This document shows, in pieces, positions 47,118 to 57,120 of a stretch of DNA of 64,000 nt. Each line of letters begins with the position of its first letter. The stretch's first letter is position 1. The position numbers and the translations under genes were made by a program. This stretch comes from an uncultured Prochlorococcus sp. (GTDB lineage: Bacteria; Cyanobacteriota; Cyanobacteriia; PCC-6307; Cyanobiaceae). The stretch spans positions 62,001 through 126,000 of the forward strand of contig CABYTO010000002.1 in assembly GCA_902521995.1 (NCBI GenBank), given 5' to 3'. Below the pieces are notes generated by a model, which searched no databases, had not been told where the DNA came from, and worked only from the letters and a program-made list of their open reading frames with translations.

Positions 47118-47770
47118 ATTTTGATATCAGATTTGACTTCCAAAGAAGAGAGAGGCTTGGACTCATTGAGGCAATTTGGGGACAAGACAAGAGCATCGAC
47201 CAATTAAAAAGATTATCTGAAAATGTATTAGGTAAAAATGAGGTTGTTTTCATTACCAGGATTAATAGTGAAAAAGCTGATGATCTTTTAGATTTGTATG
47301 ATGATGCACGGTTCTATGAAGAAGCAAAATGCCTCATAATTGGAGAAAATCAAAAAAAACTCAATACAAATAAAAAAGTTGCGATAATTTCAGGGGGTTC
47401 TAGTGATTTAGCTGTCACACTTGAAGCTAAATTGACTCTTGAAATTTATGGTGTGAATTGCCAATCTTTTATAGATGTTGGAGTAGCAGGACTGCATCGA
47501 TTAATCAGTCAGTTAGAAGAAATTAATAAATATGATGTATTAATAGTTTGTGCTGGAATGGAGGGAGCCTTGGCAACTGTTGTGGGAGGATTGTTGGCGC
47601 AACCAATAATCGCAGTACCTGTCTCGGTTGGTTACGGAGTTAGCAAGAATGGAGAAACTGCTTTAAATAGTATGCTGTCAAGCTGTTCTCCAGGGATCGC
47701 TGTTATGAATATAGATAATGGTTACGGAGCAGCAATGGCTGCTCTAAGAATTATTAAGAGTATTTCCTAA
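47114..47770 (+). CDS. larB: LarB-like carboxylase (PurE-related)
   Basis: 218 residues. The second half is a PurE-type domain: VAIISGGSSDLAVTLEAKLT, DVGVAGLHRLISQLEEI, VCAGMEGALATVVGGLL, and PVSVGYGVSKNGETALNSML, which match LarB rather than PurE itself. LarB carboxylates nicotinate adenine dinucleotide for the nickel-pincer cofactor of lactate racemase. The partner genes larC and larE are not in this window, so its role here is open. It overlaps the previous gene by four bases. Confidence 0.9.
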   Translation: MNFDIRFDFQRRERLGLIEAIWGQDKSIDQLKRLSENVLGKNEVVFITRINSEKADDLLDLYDDARFYEEAKCLIIGENQKKLNTNKKVAIISGGSSDLAVTLEAKLTLEIYGVNCQSFIDVGVAGLHRLISQLEEINKYDVLIVCAGMEGALATVVGGLLAQPIIAVPVSVGYGVSKNGETALNSMLSSCSPGIAVMNIDNGYGAAMAALRIIKSIS

Positions 47771-47774
47771 ATAA

Positions 47775-47906
47775 TCACCTTTTCTCGATTTCTAATAGGT
47801 TTTCTATCCATAAATTGAGTTGTTTTGAAAGCATTCCTTCTTCTCTCATTTTTATAGCCTTAATAACAACTTCAGTGTTTACCCACTCTGGAAATCTTTT
47901 CGGCAT
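47775..47906 (-). CDS. Small protein of 43 residues, unknown function
   Basis: The frame reads MPKRFPEWVNTEVVIKAIKM, then REEGMLSKQLNLWIENLLEI and EKR. It is predicted to be mostly helical and soluble. ATG at 47906, TGA at 47775. Base use and amino acid pattern (WxxxEVVIKAIKMREEGML) look coding, and no larger gene occupies this strip. It ends five bases from the larB stop, convergently. Family not recognised. Confidence 0.6.
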   Translation of the reverse strand: MPKRFPEWVNTEVVIKAIKMREEGMLSKQLNLWIENLLEIEKR

Positions 47907-47972
47907 TTATTTTATATTCAGTAATTATAATTTGGTACAAATTTTTATAAAAACAAGATCTAAGTAACAAAT

Positions 47973-48140
47973 TTAATCTTTTTTGTATGATTTGGCCCCT
48001 AATCTGGATAATTCAGAAGAGGTACGTTCACTTTCTACATTTTTTAATCTTTCTATTAACTCCGAAAGATCTTTATGCGCTAACTCCCCATTTTGTTCCC
48101 ATTTAAGAGATCGTGAATTATAATCAATATTTTCTTTCAT
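47973..48140 (-). CDS. Small protein of 55 residues, unknown function
   Basis: The frame reads MKENIDYNSRSLKWEQNGEL, AHKDLSELIERLKNVESERT and SSELSRLGAKSYKKD. It is hydrophilic and likely forms one long helix, with a heptad-like leucine pattern (LSELIERLKNVE). ATG 48140, TAA at 47973. It lies between two other minus-strand genes, and a normal composition supports coding. No family recognised. Confidence 0.6.
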   Translation of the reverse strand: MKENIDYNSRSLKWEQNGELAHKDLSELIERLKNVESERTSSELSRLGAKSYKKD

Positions 48141-48252
48141 TGGTTTTAATAAGCAATAAGAATATAAAACGAAAATAGAAAAAATTTGGTTATTATTTCA
48201 AGCTTAAACTTAAAAAATTATGAAGATTTTCAATAAATAAAGATTTTGTCTT

Positions 48253-48462
48253 TTATCCACCACCAACTATTGAAACGATTTCTAAATTATCCCCATCTTT
48301 AAGTTTTACTTTTTCCCATTTCATTGAATTAATAATTAAATTATTTAACTCGACAACAATTGTGTTGGGTTTATATCCCATTAAATTTAGAGCTGTAGAA
48401 AGCAGAACATTTTCTTGGTCAAGTTCTATTTTTTTTTCTTCTCCATTTACTTTAATTTTCAT
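48253..48462 (-). CDS. thiS: Thiamine biosynthesis sulfur carrier ThiS
   Basis: 69 residues with ubiquitin-like fold: MKIKVNGEEKKIELDQ at the start and DGDNLEIVSIVGGG at the end. The C-terminal GG is the thiocarboxylate-bearing end used for thiazole synthesis. It overlaps thiE by 11 bases on the same strand, following it in the operon. Confidence 0.93.
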   Translation of the reverse strand: MKIKVNGEEKKIELDQENVLLSTALNLMGYKPNTIVVELNNLIINSMKWEKVKLKDGDNLEIVSIVGGG

Positions 48463-49507
48463 GTGACAACTCTTTTAAAATCATAATAGCGTCTCCTTTA
48501 GGGTCTTCAGCATTCATTAATTGTGAAACTAAGGCAACTTTTTTAATACCATTACTTTTTAGATATAAAATATTATTTGTCTTAATTCCTCCGATAGCAA
48601 ACCAAGGAATATTTAAATCTTTTGTTAATGTTTTGATCTTTTCAATACCTAAAGGTTTTTTGTTTTTTTTCGTGGCAGTTTCAAATACTGGTCCTATTCC
48701 TATATAGTCACAACCATATTTAATAGCATTAGAAATATCAATTTCATTATTTGCGCTTATACCGATTAATTTTGAATAGCCTAATAATTTTCTCGAGGTT
48801 CTTAAATCTAAATCATCTTGACCTAAATGAACTCCATCTGCATTTGATGCCAGAGCTATATCAACTCTATCGTTAACTATAAACAAAGAATTATATCTTT
48901 TACATATATTTTTTATCTGAATCGCTTCTTGAAGATGCTCTTTATCAGTTCCAGTTTTAAATCTATATTGAATTATTTTTACTCCTGCAATTAATATTGA
49001 CTCAATTATTTCTAATAAGTTTTCCTTCTGATCTGTGATGACATATAAATCATTTTCTTTCAAAATTTCTCCTGAATCCTTATATTTGCTTAGATTTAAC
49101 AAGTCAATCTCAAGAGTATAAATTTCATATCTAATTTCTGAAGCGATTTTTGAAAGCTCATGATTATGTAGCCTTGCGAATTCTTCTATGACCCTCAATG
49201 CTTCTTGAACTCTTCCTGCGTTAGAACTTATTATTTGATCAGGGGCATTTCTTTTGCTTTGTTCTTTATGAGTTAATCCTTTGCATTCGTCCTCAATGAA
49301 ATTCCTGGATTGCTTATAAATTTCCAAATGATTCTTCCCTAAAATTTGCCTAAAATTTTTTATCCTTTTAACAGAATCATTTTCCCCTAAACCAAATCTG
49401 GCCCAATCTTCAAGAACTCTTAAGCCTTCCCTTGCTCTATCAAGATTCGCATCAATAATTTGATATATTCTTAAATCTTCCGATTCAGTACTTTTGGAAT
49501 TCTGCAT
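48452..49507 (-). CDS. thiE: Thiamine-phosphate synthase with N-terminal ThiD2-like domain
   Basis: 351 residues. The C-terminal half (about 150-345) is ThiE: LYVITDQKENLLEIIES, IVNDRVDIALASNADGVHLG, and IGIGPVFETATKKNKKPLG, with IAIGG-like end (WFAIGGI). Residues 1-140 contain DANLDRAREGLRVLEDWARF, a domain often fused to ThiE in cyanobacteria and classed as ThiD2, a proposed HMP-P kinase. The fusion may thus join two steps of thiamine assembly. It is upstream of thiS. Confidence 0.92.
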   Translation of the reverse strand: MQNSKSTESEDLRIYQIIDANLDRAREGLRVLEDWARFGLGENDSVKRIKNFRQILGKNHLEIYKQSRNFIEDECKGLTHKEQSKRNAPDQIISSNAGRVQEALRVIEEFARLHNHELSKIASEIRYEIYTLEIDLLNLSKYKDSGEILKENDLYVITDQKENLLEIIESILIAGVKIIQYRFKTGTDKEHLQEAIQIKNICKRYNSLFIVNDRVDIALASNADGVHLGQDDLDLRTSRKLLGYSKLIGISANNEIDISNAIKYGCDYIGIGPVFETATKKNKKPLGIEKIKTLTKDLNIPWFAIGGIKTNNILYLKSNGIKKVALVSQLMNAEDPKGDAIMILKELSHEN

Positions 49508-49513
49508 TTGTAG

Positions 49514-50437
49514 TTATTTTTTTTGATTTTTAAAAATTCTTAGAGCATTATCTCTATCTTTTTGAATTTGATTTGAAAGTTGATCTACGTTCTCGAATTG
49601 GATTTGAGATCTAAGTTTTTCAATTGGTTCAACAGATAAATTTAAACCATATAGATCGATATCTTTATTTATTAAATGTACTTCAACTGCAGATGGTAAT
49701 AAAGGATTTATTGTTGGTTGAGATCCAAGATTCATGACAGATTCAATTTTTTGATTGGTTTTTTCTATAGTTGTCCAAGCCGCGTAGACTCCTTCTCCAG
49801 GTAAAAATTTCCTGCCATCTATTTCAAGATTAGCTGTTGGCCATCCTATACTTTTTCCAATACCTTTACCCTTTACAACCTTTCCATTAAAACTATAGGG
49901 CCTGTTAAGAATTTTGAAAGAATTCTTGAGATCACTTTTTTGTAATAAATCTCTTATTCTGCTGCTACTGATTCTACCTTCTTTGTCTTCTAAAATTGGA
50001 GTAATTTTTAGTTTTATATCCATATCTTTAATCGTTTCTTTAATAGTATTTATATCCCCGCTTCTTCTAAACCCAAATTTAAAGTTAGCACCTACAGAAA
50101 TGCTTTTTGCTTGTAATTGATTTATTAAAATATCCTTTATAAACCTTTCTGCACTTAATTTAGATAGATCCTTATTAAAAGGAATCATAACTAATTGTTT
50201 AATCCCGAGATCCTCAAGAAGAGGTAGTTTTTCACCAGGCAGATCAAGTCTAAGGCGCGTCTCATTAAAGAGAACTTCCCTAGGGTGAGGCCAAAAACTT
50301 GCAATAGTTGGGGTATATTGATTTTCTTCAACAACACTTTTTATTAATTGTCTATGACCAGCATGTAGGCCATCAAAACTTCCAATAGCTATTGAAGTAG
50401 GATTCTTAACTTCAGATGGCGATATTAAAGAGATCAA
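49514..50437 (-). CDS. ribF: Bifunctional riboflavin kinase / FAD synthetase
   Basis: 307 residues. The nucleotidyl-transferase part starts IAIGSFDGLHAGHRQLIKSV and includes SVGANFKFGFRRSGD and ISSSRIRDLL; the kinase part reads KGIGKSIGWPTANLEID and YAAWTTIEKTN. It makes FMN and FAD. It is the first gene of ribF-thiE-thiS (gap of six bases before thiE). Confidence 0.96.
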   Translation of the reverse strand: MISLISPSEVKNPTSIAIGSFDGLHAGHRQLIKSVVEENQYTPTIASFWPHPREVLFNETRLRLDLPGEKLPLLEDLGIKQLVMIPFNKDLSKLSAERFIKDILINQLQAKSISVGANFKFGFRRSGDINTIKETIKDMDIKLKITPILEDKEGRISSSRIRDLLQKSDLKNSFKILNRPYSFNGKVVKGKGIGKSIGWPTANLEIDGRKFLPGEGVYAAWTTIEKTNQKIESVMNLGSQPTINPLLPSAVEVHLINKDIDLYGLNLSVEPIEKLRSQIQFENVDQLSNQIQKDRDNALRIFKNQKK

Positions 50438-50505
50438 AAGATTACGTGCAATTTTATGATTTTGATGGCAAATTTGAATAGATTATAGTTTATTCAATCA
50501 AATGA

Positions 50506-51039
50506 ATGTCTGACAAAATTGATTTTCAGTCGCTTTCATTTGGAATGCGGCGCATTGGATGGATACGCTTTTGGGTTCAATCCATTTTAGGTGTTGTTGT
50601 TGCGGCTGTTTTGCTTTTTTCAAATGTTGTAAACAATAGCGAAGGGCAGCTTAGCTTGACTCCTGGTCTTTCACTCACAACAATATCCCTGATTTTACTA
50701 CTTTTTAGTCTTTGGCAAGGTTGGTTAATAGTTAGAACTGGTAGAGCAATCGCGAGCAATGCAAGACCCTCAAGAGGGCAAACAAGTAAATTAATCAAAA
50801 GGGGTTTGGTAGCTGACTTATTAGGCATTTTATTTGGATTAATTGGATATCAAGCTCTCATGGGTGCTTTATTTATACAAGCATCCTCTCAAACAACAGG
50901 ACAATTGATAACAGCAACATCTGATATCCCAATAACCGGGCTTGAGATTTTATCGGTGCTAAGTAATACACAAGTTATTGCTGCTCACTTCCTAGGACTT
51001 TGCTTTTCTTTATGGCTTTTAAGAAGGATTTACAAATGA
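50506..51039 (+). CDS. DUF3611-family membrane protein
   Basis: 177 residues with four hydrophobic helices and the family start [20 protein letters not shown], then [20 protein letters not shown] in the central loop. I recognise the family as one found in cyanobacteria and chloroplasts; function unknown, likely in a photosynthetic membrane. It is divergent from ribF, and its last 21 bases overlap the end of convergent surE. Confidence 0.85.
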   Translation: MSDKIDFQSLSFGMRRIGWIRFWVQSILGVVVAAVLLFSNVVNNSEGQLSLTPGLSLTTISLILLLFSLWQGWLIVRTGRAIASNARPSRGQTSKLIKRGLVADLLGILFGLIGYQALMGALFIQASSQTTGQLITATSDIPITGLEILSVLSNTQVIAAHFLGLCFSLWLLRRIYK

Positions 51040-51828
51040 GTTGTTGATTTTAGGCAATAACTCCAAACCACCTCTCCAAAATAAATCTGGTTCAACCGGT
51101 GTAAGAGATATTTTATTTTCTTGTATTTGAGATACGTCACTAGGCCAATTTTTTGGACCATAACCTTTTGATTTGAGATCTAAAACTACTTCACCAGCTA
51201 ACCAATAATAATCATCACCTCTAGGATCTGCCCTTTTAGAAAATTGATTTTTATATTTTCTGATTGATAATCTTGTCCAGGATAATTCATTTATTTTATT
51301 TTTCTCACAGGGAGGTATATTTAAGTTTAACAAAAGTGAAGATGGCCAACTATCCTGAATTGCTTGTTCGGCAATATTTATTCCAATTTCTCCAGCAAAT
51401 TCAAAATTTTTCCATTTAAAACTTGCAACGCTTATTGCCATAGAGGGAACATTTTCTAAAGTACCTTCCATAGCTGCTGCAACAGTTCCGGAACAAAAAA
51501 TATCTGTCCCTAAATTTGGCCCATGATTTATTCCAGAAAGAACTAGATCAGGTTTACTATCTAATAGTTCAGATAATGCTAATTTGACGCAATCAGCAGG
51601 GGTGCCTGAACATCCCCAAGCTTTGATACCTTCCCCAAATAATTCATCCGCTCTTTCAACTCTCAGTGGAGATTGCAAAGTAAGTCCATGGCCAGTGGCC
51701 GATCTTTCTTGGTTTGGACATACCACAGTTACTTTATGCCCTCTTTTTTGTGCAGATTTTGCTAAAGCTCTAATTCCTTCTGCAAAAACCCCATCATCAT
51801 TACTAATTAATATATTTAACGGTTTCAT
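51019..51828 (-). CDS. surE: 5'/3'-nucleotidase SurE
   Basis: 269 residues. The N-terminus [20 protein letters not shown] contains the metal-binding DDG, followed by [26 protein letters not shown] and [12 protein letters not shown]. Its end [10 protein letters not shown] overlaps the convergent DUF3611 gene by 21 bases. Functions as a stationary-phase survival nucleotidase. Divergent from pheS. Confidence 0.96.
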   Translation of the reverse strand: MKPLNILISNDDGVFAEGIRALAKSAQKRGHKVTVVCPNQERSATGHGLTLQSPLRVERADELFGEGIKAWGCSGTPADCVKLALSELLDSKPDLVLSGINHGPNLGTDIFCSGTVAAAMEGTLENVPSMAISVASFKWKNFEFAGEIGINIAEQAIQDSWPSSLLLNLNIPPCEKNKINELSWTRLSIRKYKNQFSKRADPRGDDYYWLAGEVVLDLKSKGYGPKNWPSDVSQIQENKISLTPVEPDLFWRGGLELLPKINNSFVNPS

Positions 51829-51896
51829 TAATCAATACATTTTATTTATGGACGATATTTAAGTAATATAAAACAATACTTATTTTTACTATATCA

Positions 51897-52904
51897 GTGA
51901 GTCAAATTGAATCATTAAGTCAAATTGAGGAAAAACTAAATAATCTTTCTCTAAAATCAAAAAATGACATAGATAATACTAATACTCATGAAGAACTTGA
52001 TCAATTGAGAGTTTCACTATTAGGAAAAAAAGGAGCCTTGTCAATAATTTTGAAAACAATGGGTCAATTATCTTCTACAGATAGACCCATTATTGGTCAG
52101 AAAGCAAATTTAATAAAGATAAATTTGCAAGATCTAATAACTAAAAGAAAAAATCAACTAGATATTGAAGCCTTAGATCAAAAGATTAAAAATGAAAAAA
52201 TTGATGTAACAATTCCCTCTAATGGAACGATTCGTGGAAATAAACATCCCTTAATTTCAACCCAAGATGAGATCATAGATATTTTTTGTGGTTTGGGATA
52301 TACAGTTGAAAGTGGCCCTGAAATAGAAACTGATTTTTATAATTTTGAATCTCTTAACATACCCAAAGATCATCCTGCTAGAGATATGCAGGATACTTTT
52401 TACTTAGATGAAAATCGGCTCTTAAGGACACATACCTCTCCCGTTCAGATAAGACACCTGGAAAATAATCCACCTCCAGTAAGAATCATCGCCCCTGGTA
52501 GAGTTTATAGGAGAGATGCTGTAGATGCTACTCACTCCCCTATATTCAATCAGGTTGAGGTTTTATGTATTGATCAAGATATTAATTTTAGCCATCTACG
52601 CGGAACAGTCCTTACTTTCTTAAAGACCTTTTTTGGAGATATTCCTGTAAGATTTAGAGCTAGTTATTTCCCATTTACGGAGCCTTCAGCAGAAGTAGAC
52701 GTTCAATGGAAAGGTAAATGGTTAGAAGTAATGGGCTGCGGAATGGTAGATCCAAAGGTTCTAGAAAAACTAGGAATTGATTCTGAAAAATGGACTGGAT
52801 TTGCAGCTGGATTAGGAGTTGAGAGATTCTGTATGGTAAGACATCAGATTGATGATATTAGAAAATTCTATACGAATGATCTTAGATTTCTAGAGCAGTT
52901 CTAA
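51897..52904 (+). CDS. pheS: Phenylalanyl-tRNA synthetase alpha subunit
   Basis: 335 residues. The N-terminal coiled coil (about 1-95) is followed by the class II core: [41 protein letters not shown] (motif 2) and [19 protein letters not shown] (motif 3). The beta subunit PheT is outside the window. Start is GTG 51897; no ATG is available at the domain start. Confidence 0.97.
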   Translation: MSQIESLSQIEEKLNNLSLKSKNDIDNTNTHEELDQLRVSLLGKKGALSIILKTMGQLSSTDRPIIGQKANLIKINLQDLITKRKNQLDIEALDQKIKNEKIDVTIPSNGTIRGNKHPLISTQDEIIDIFCGLGYTVESGPEIETDFYNFESLNIPKDHPARDMQDTFYLDENRLLRTHTSPVQIRHLENNPPPVRIIAPGRVYRRDAVDATHSPIFNQVEVLCIDQDINFSHLRGTVLTFLKTFFGDIPVRFRASYFPFTEPSAEVDVQWKGKWLEVMGCGMVDPKVLEKLGIDSEKWTGFAAGLGVERFCMVRHQIDDIRKFYTNDLRFLEQF

Positions 52905-52974
52905 AAGAATTGAATTTTTAAATTAGTATTGTCTAACAAATTAGTTTAAAATATCTATAGTTTAAATTTTTTGA

Positions 52975-53883
52975 TTGGTACGTAAAGCAGGACTAATAGT
53001 TAATGATGGGAAAGAACTAGCTGTTCAAACTGCAACTTCTGTGCAAAAAAAATTGGAAAAATCCAATTTTGAAGTTATAAGGGTGACTAGTTCTGGAGGG
53101 ATGGTGGGTTTTGCTAATCCCGACCAACATGTTCGCCCATTGGGATATGCAAATTGTGTTCCTGAAGGTTTCGATTCCTCAATGGAGTTTGCTATTGTTT
53201 TGGGCGGAGATGGAACTGTCTTATCAGCAGCAAGACAAACAGCTCCCGCAAAAATTCCTATCCTTACAATTAATACAGGACATTTAGGTTTTCTTGCTGA
53301 AGCTTATTTATCTAATTTAGATGCAGCTATTGATAAAATCATAACTGGAAATTGGGATATTGAAGAAAGAACTTGCTTTATTATTAGTGTAATGAGGAAT
53401 GATCAGAGAAGATGGGAGTCTCTTTGTCTTAATGAGATGGCCCTTCATAGAGAACCTCTTACAAGTATGTGTCATTTTGAGATTTCTATCGGCCGACATG
53501 CTCCTGTAGATATTTCAGCTGATGGAGTAATTTTATCTACACCAACTGGCTCAACTGCATATTCTCTGAGTGCTGGAGGACCAGTGATTACACCTGATTG
53601 TCCAGTTGTGCAACTAACACCAATCGCGCCACATTCATTAGCATCAAGAGCTCTAGTTTTTAATGATTCAGAACCAGTAACTGTTTTCCCTGCAACACCT
53701 GAGAGATTAGTAATGGTTGTTGATGGAAATGCTGGATGTTATGTTTGGCCTGAAGACAGAGTTTTAATCAGAAAAAGTAAACATTCAGTAAAGTTTATTA
53801 GACTTGAAGATCATGAATTTTTCCAAGTGTTAAGAAATAAACTAGGCTGGGGATTGCCCCATGTGGCTAAACCTAACAAATAA
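52975..53883 (+). CDS. nadK: NAD kinase
   Basis: 302 residues. The diagnostic [14 protein letters not shown] lies at about 76-88, followed by [22 protein letters not shown] and [19 protein letters not shown]. The enzyme makes NADP from NAD. Start TTG 52975 follows a 70-base gap after pheS. Cyanobacteria often have two NAD kinases; this one has the insertion [16 protein letters not shown]. Confidence 0.96.
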   Translation: MVRKAGLIVNDGKELAVQTATSVQKKLEKSNFEVIRVTSSGGMVGFANPDQHVRPLGYANCVPEGFDSSMEFAIVLGGDGTVLSAARQTAPAKIPILTINTGHLGFLAEAYLSNLDAAIDKIITGNWDIEERTCFIISVMRNDQRRWESLCLNEMALHREPLTSMCHFEISIGRHAPVDISADGVILSTPTGSTAYSLSAGGPVITPDCPVVQLTPIAPHSLASRALVFNDSEPVTVFPATPERLVMVVDGNAGCYVWPEDRVLIRKSKHSVKFIRLEDHEFFQVLRNKLGWGLPHVAKPNK

Positions 53884-53896
53884 TAATTATTTAAAT

Positions 53897-55171
53897 TTAT
53901 TTTTTCCCTCTTAACAAGAAAACAGGATTATTTGGTTCTAATCTTAAACCCTCTGCAATAGAAAGGCTCTTAAAAGTCTGGATTAAATTTAAATTTGTTT
54001 TAAAGTTGTTTATTTCTAATTCCTTTTTTAATATTTCTATAGTTTGAATATCTATTATAGGGATTACAATAACGTCTCCAATATTCATATCTGCCCCCAA
54101 TTTATTAATAATTTGAAGTTTAGTTTTTTTATTACATCCGCCAATTACTAATCTATTAGGTTTTTTAAAAGAACTTAAATTTCTCGAGTTCAAGGTATTA
54201 ATTATGTCTTCCTCAAGAATAAATTTTGGTTTAACGTTGAGCCTTTTTGAGTTTTCTAGTATCAATGCTTTGGATCCAATCCTTTTATCGATGCAAATCA
54301 AATCTAAATTAGGCCTCAATTTTAATGCTTCTAAACCAATTGACCCACAACCTGCTCCTACATCCCAAATGACACCATTTTTCGGAAGCTCTAAATCAGC
54401 TAAGATTTGAATGCGAACCTCCCTTTTAGTTAATAAATTTGGTCTATCATCAAACGTTTTAAAAAGGATGTCACTGATTCCGAAAAGAGGAAGTTTCTCA
54501 TATGAATAATTTTTTTTTGTTTTTGTAAGAATAACAATGTTCAAACTTGATATATCAGAGGGTAATGATTCTCTAAGATCTAATTTTCTTATATTTTCGT
54601 TGTCGAAGCCTATTTCTTCACAGAGCCAAAAATCGTAAAAGTCAATCAGATTTAATTCTGATAAGTTTTCTTTTATTATTTCTAAACTTTTATTATTTGA
54701 ATCTGTAATAATAGATAAACTCAAAGGCCTTGCTTTAAGAACCTCAACTAACTTAGTAGAATCTCTGCCGTGAATACTTACATTAACGATATCTTGCCAA
54801 GGAATCTTTAACTTACTAAATGCTAGTTGAATGCAAGTATTTGAAGGGTAGAAACTTAATTCATCTTTTGAAAAATTTTCTAGTAATATTCTTCCAATGC
54901 CAAACCAAAGTGGATCACCCCTAGAAATTAAAATAACATCAGTTTTTTGAGATCTAAGCCACTGGAGAAGTTCGTTGTTACTTTTGCTCGAAAAAAATGA
55001 TTTCCTTTTCAATAAACCATTTTCGCCCCATGATTTAATTTCTTCAAAATATGAATTTGGAACGGCAATGTTTTTTGTTTCTAAAAATAGATTTTGCAAT
55101 TTGAAAGGCAGATCTTCAAATTTATAAGAATTAATCCCTATTACATGTATTTTCCTATTAACTTCAGTCAT
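53897..55171 (-). CDS. cobL: Precorrin-6Y methyltransferase CobL (CbiE-CbiT fusion)
   Basis: 424 residues from ATG 55171. The N-terminal tetrapyrrole methylase (CbiE) is seen in IHVIGINSYKFEDL and VILISRGDPLWFGIGRIL; the C-terminal SAM methyltransferase (CbiT) has NGVIWDVGAGCGSIGLEALK and the family glycine-rich motif, then FIGGCN-like RLVIGGCNKKTKL. It methylates C5 and C15 and decarboxylates precorrin-6Y in corrin synthesis. cobD is at 2.8 kb. Confidence 0.95.
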   Translation of the reverse strand: MTEVNRKIHVIGINSYKFEDLPFKLQNLFLETKNIAVPNSYFEEIKSWGENGLLKRKSFFSSKSNNELLQWLRSQKTDVILISRGDPLWFGIGRILLENFSKDELSFYPSNTCIQLAFSKLKIPWQDIVNVSIHGRDSTKLVEVLKARPLSLSIITDSNNKSLEIIKENLSELNLIDFYDFWLCEEIGFDNENIRKLDLRESLPSDISSLNIVILTKTKKNYSYEKLPLFGISDILFKTFDDRPNLLTKREVRIQILADLELPKNGVIWDVGAGCGSIGLEALKLRPNLDLICIDKRIGSKALILENSKRLNVKPKFILEEDIINTLNSRNLSSFKKPNRLVIGGCNKKTKLQIINKLGADMNIGDVIVIPIIDIQTIEILKKELEINNFKTNLNLIQTFKSLSIAEGLRLEPNNPVFLLRGKK

Positions 55172-55254
55172 CAATATTTAATGAAATGGAACTAAATTGT
55201 TTGAATGTTTTATTAAATTATCTTATTATTATTAGAGTTACCATAGTAAATTAA

Positions 55255-55506
55255 TTGTCTGAAAGGAGAAAGAGATTACATGATTTATTGTTAACTCTAA
55301 TTAATAAAGATAGTGAATTTGAGTTTATTGAAGAAGATTCTAAAGATTTAACATCTAGCTATTCTCATAAAGACACTTTTAATTTATCTCGAGTTATAGA
55401 AAAAAATCGTAAAATAATCAAAAGATATCAAGCTATTGTAAGAACAGCTGTAACTCTAGATGCCCTGATGGATTCTGAAAATGAAGAAAATTACAAAATC
55501 AAATAA
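55255..55506 (+). CDS. Small hydrophilic protein, unknown function
   Basis: 83 residues, with helix-rich segments: MSERRKRLHDLLLTLINKDS at the start and NRKIIKRYQAIVRTAVTLDA near the end. It is soluble, charged and without a signal. Start TTG 55255. Its 3' end overlaps the next gene by 26 bases in another frame, hinting at coupling. I do not recognise the family. Confidence 0.65.
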   Translation: MSERRKRLHDLLLTLINKDSEFEFIEEDSKDLTSSYSHKDTFNLSRVIEKNRKIIKRYQAIVRTAVTLDALMDSENEENYKIK

Positions 55507-55981
55507 AAATATTTTTTTAAAGGAAATATTACCTTTACTTTTACTTCTATCCTTTATTCTTAACCCATTAAAAGTATCTGCAGAAGTTGCAGAAACAGAA
55601 ATAAATGGGGAATTAATGAATGTTAGCAGTGAGTTTTTAAGGGACTTGGACTTTGAAACTTGGCAATTAGTAGCTTATAAATCACCTTTATTTGAAGATA
55701 AATTGATCCTGAGAGTAATAGGATATCCAGGAAATCTCAGGATTGATCATCCTACTGATTTGCGGGTTGAATCAGGGAGAAAACAGTGGCTTTTAAATGA
55801 TAAAACACTACTTAATGTGGAATTAGCAAATGATGGAAGACAAGCTGCTGCAGAATTCGATCTTGATGAATTGATTAAAAATTTAGATAGGAATAGACCA
55901 CTAAGATTATCTTTGCCAGGAGTTTTTTCTGAGTTACCTGTTCCCCCGTTCGTTGTTAAAGAGTGGAGATCAATAAACTAA
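55481..55981 (+). CDS. DUF3122-family exported protein
   Basis: 166 residues. The N-terminal signal peptide (LPLLLLLSFILNPLKVSA, cleavage after VSA near residue 34) leads to a mature domain with FETWQLVAYKSPLFEDKLILR, DLRVESGRKQWLL and LPGVFSELPVPPFVVKEWRS. This is the cyanobacterial DUF3122 family, of unknown role in the periplasm or thylakoid lumen. It overlaps the previous gene by 26 bases and is followed by ribD. Confidence 0.85.
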   Translation: MKKITKSNKNIFLKEILPLLLLLSFILNPLKVSAEVAETEINGELMNVSSEFLRDLDFETWQLVAYKSPLFEDKLILRVIGYPGNLRIDHPTDLRVESGRKQWLLNDKTLLNVELANDGRQAAAEFDLDELIKNLDRNRPLRLSLPGVFSELPVPPFVVKEWRSIN

Positions 55982-55996
55982 ATTTGATTATTGGAA

Positions 55997-57085
55997 ATGT
56001 CTGAAAGAAATATAAGCCATACAAAATGGATGAAAAGAGCAATTTTTTTGGCTTCTTTAGGTAAAAATACAACGAGTCCAAATCCTAAGGTGGGAGCGGT
56101 GATACTTGATAAGAATGGAAGACTTATTTCAGAAGGGTTTCATTTCAAGTCAGGGATGTCCCATGCAGAGGCAATGGCTTTTAATAATTTAAAAAAGGAT
56201 GCTAAAGGTGGAACAATGTATGTAAATCTTGAACCTTGTTGCCATCAAGGTAAAACACCTCCATGTGTAGATAAGGTAATATCCTCTGGCTTAAAAAAGG
56301 TATATATATCTATTGAAGACCCTGATAAAAGGGTCTCTGGTAAAGGCATTAATCTTCTAAAAGAAGCAGGAATAGAAGTTCACTTAGGATTATGTAAAAA
56401 AGAATCCTTAGATCTAAATAAGGATTTCATTCATAGGAATATTACTCAAAAGGCATTTGGTGTTCTTAAATGGGCAATGAGTATAGATGGAAGAATAGCT
56501 TTAAAAAATGGAAAAAGTAAATGGATTACTAATGATGAATCAAGATCATTAGTTCACTCTTTTAGAGCAGAATTTGATGCAATAATCATTGGCGGAAATA
56601 CATTAAGAAGAGATAACCCACTTTTGACTTCTAGAGGTTCAAAAAATCCTGAACCTTTGCGAGTTGTTTTTACAAAAAGTTTAGATCTCCCTTCAAAATC
56701 TAATCTTTGGGATTGTAGTAAGGCAAAAACTTTAGTTATTTATGATTCTTCTACAGCAAATGAAAGCTACCTCAAAAGGATACCCAAAGGTGTAGAGATC
56801 GAAAAAGTATCTTCTGACAACCCAGAGTTAATTTCAAAAATGCTTGCCAAAAAAGGTTGTAATAAAGTTCTCTGGGAATGTGGTCCTAGATTGGCGACCG
56901 CCGCTATCAGGTCAAATTGTATTCAGGAAATTATTACTTTTATTGGTCCAAAAATTTTAGGTGGAGAAAATAGTATGAATCCTTTTGGGGATTTTGAATT
57001 TAGAGAAATGAATGAAATTATTAAGTTAAGTAATCTTCAGTTTAATTTGATTAACGAAGATATATGCATTAAATGTTCATTTTAA
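55997..57085 (+). CDS. ribD: Bifunctional riboflavin biosynthesis protein RibD
   Basis: 362 residues from ATG 55997 (TTG at 55991 is also in frame). The deaminase domain has the zinc sites HAEAMAF and EPCCHQGKTPPCVDKV; the reductase domain begins with WAMSIDGRIALKNGKSKWIT and has IIIGGNTLRRDNPLLTSR and ECGPRLATAAI. It carries out two steps of riboflavin synthesis. It follows the DUF3122 gene by about 15 bases. Confidence 0.95.
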   Translation: MSERNISHTKWMKRAIFLASLGKNTTSPNPKVGAVILDKNGRLISEGFHFKSGMSHAEAMAFNNLKKDAKGGTMYVNLEPCCHQGKTPPCVDKVISSGLKKVYISIEDPDKRVSGKGINLLKEAGIEVHLGLCKKESLDLNKDFIHRNITQKAFGVLKWAMSIDGRIALKNGKSKWITNDESRSLVHSFRAEFDAIIIGGNTLRRDNPLLTSRGSKNPEPLRVVFTKSLDLPSKSNLWDCSKAKTLVIYDSSTANESYLKRIPKGVEIEKVSSDNPELISKMLAKKGCNKVLWECGPRLATAAIRSNCIQEIITFIGPKILGGENSMNPFGDFEFREMNEIIKLSNLQFNLINEDICIKCSF

Positions 57086-57120
57086 ATAATTTTTACTAAT
57101 AATATATATTGTTAAAAGTA

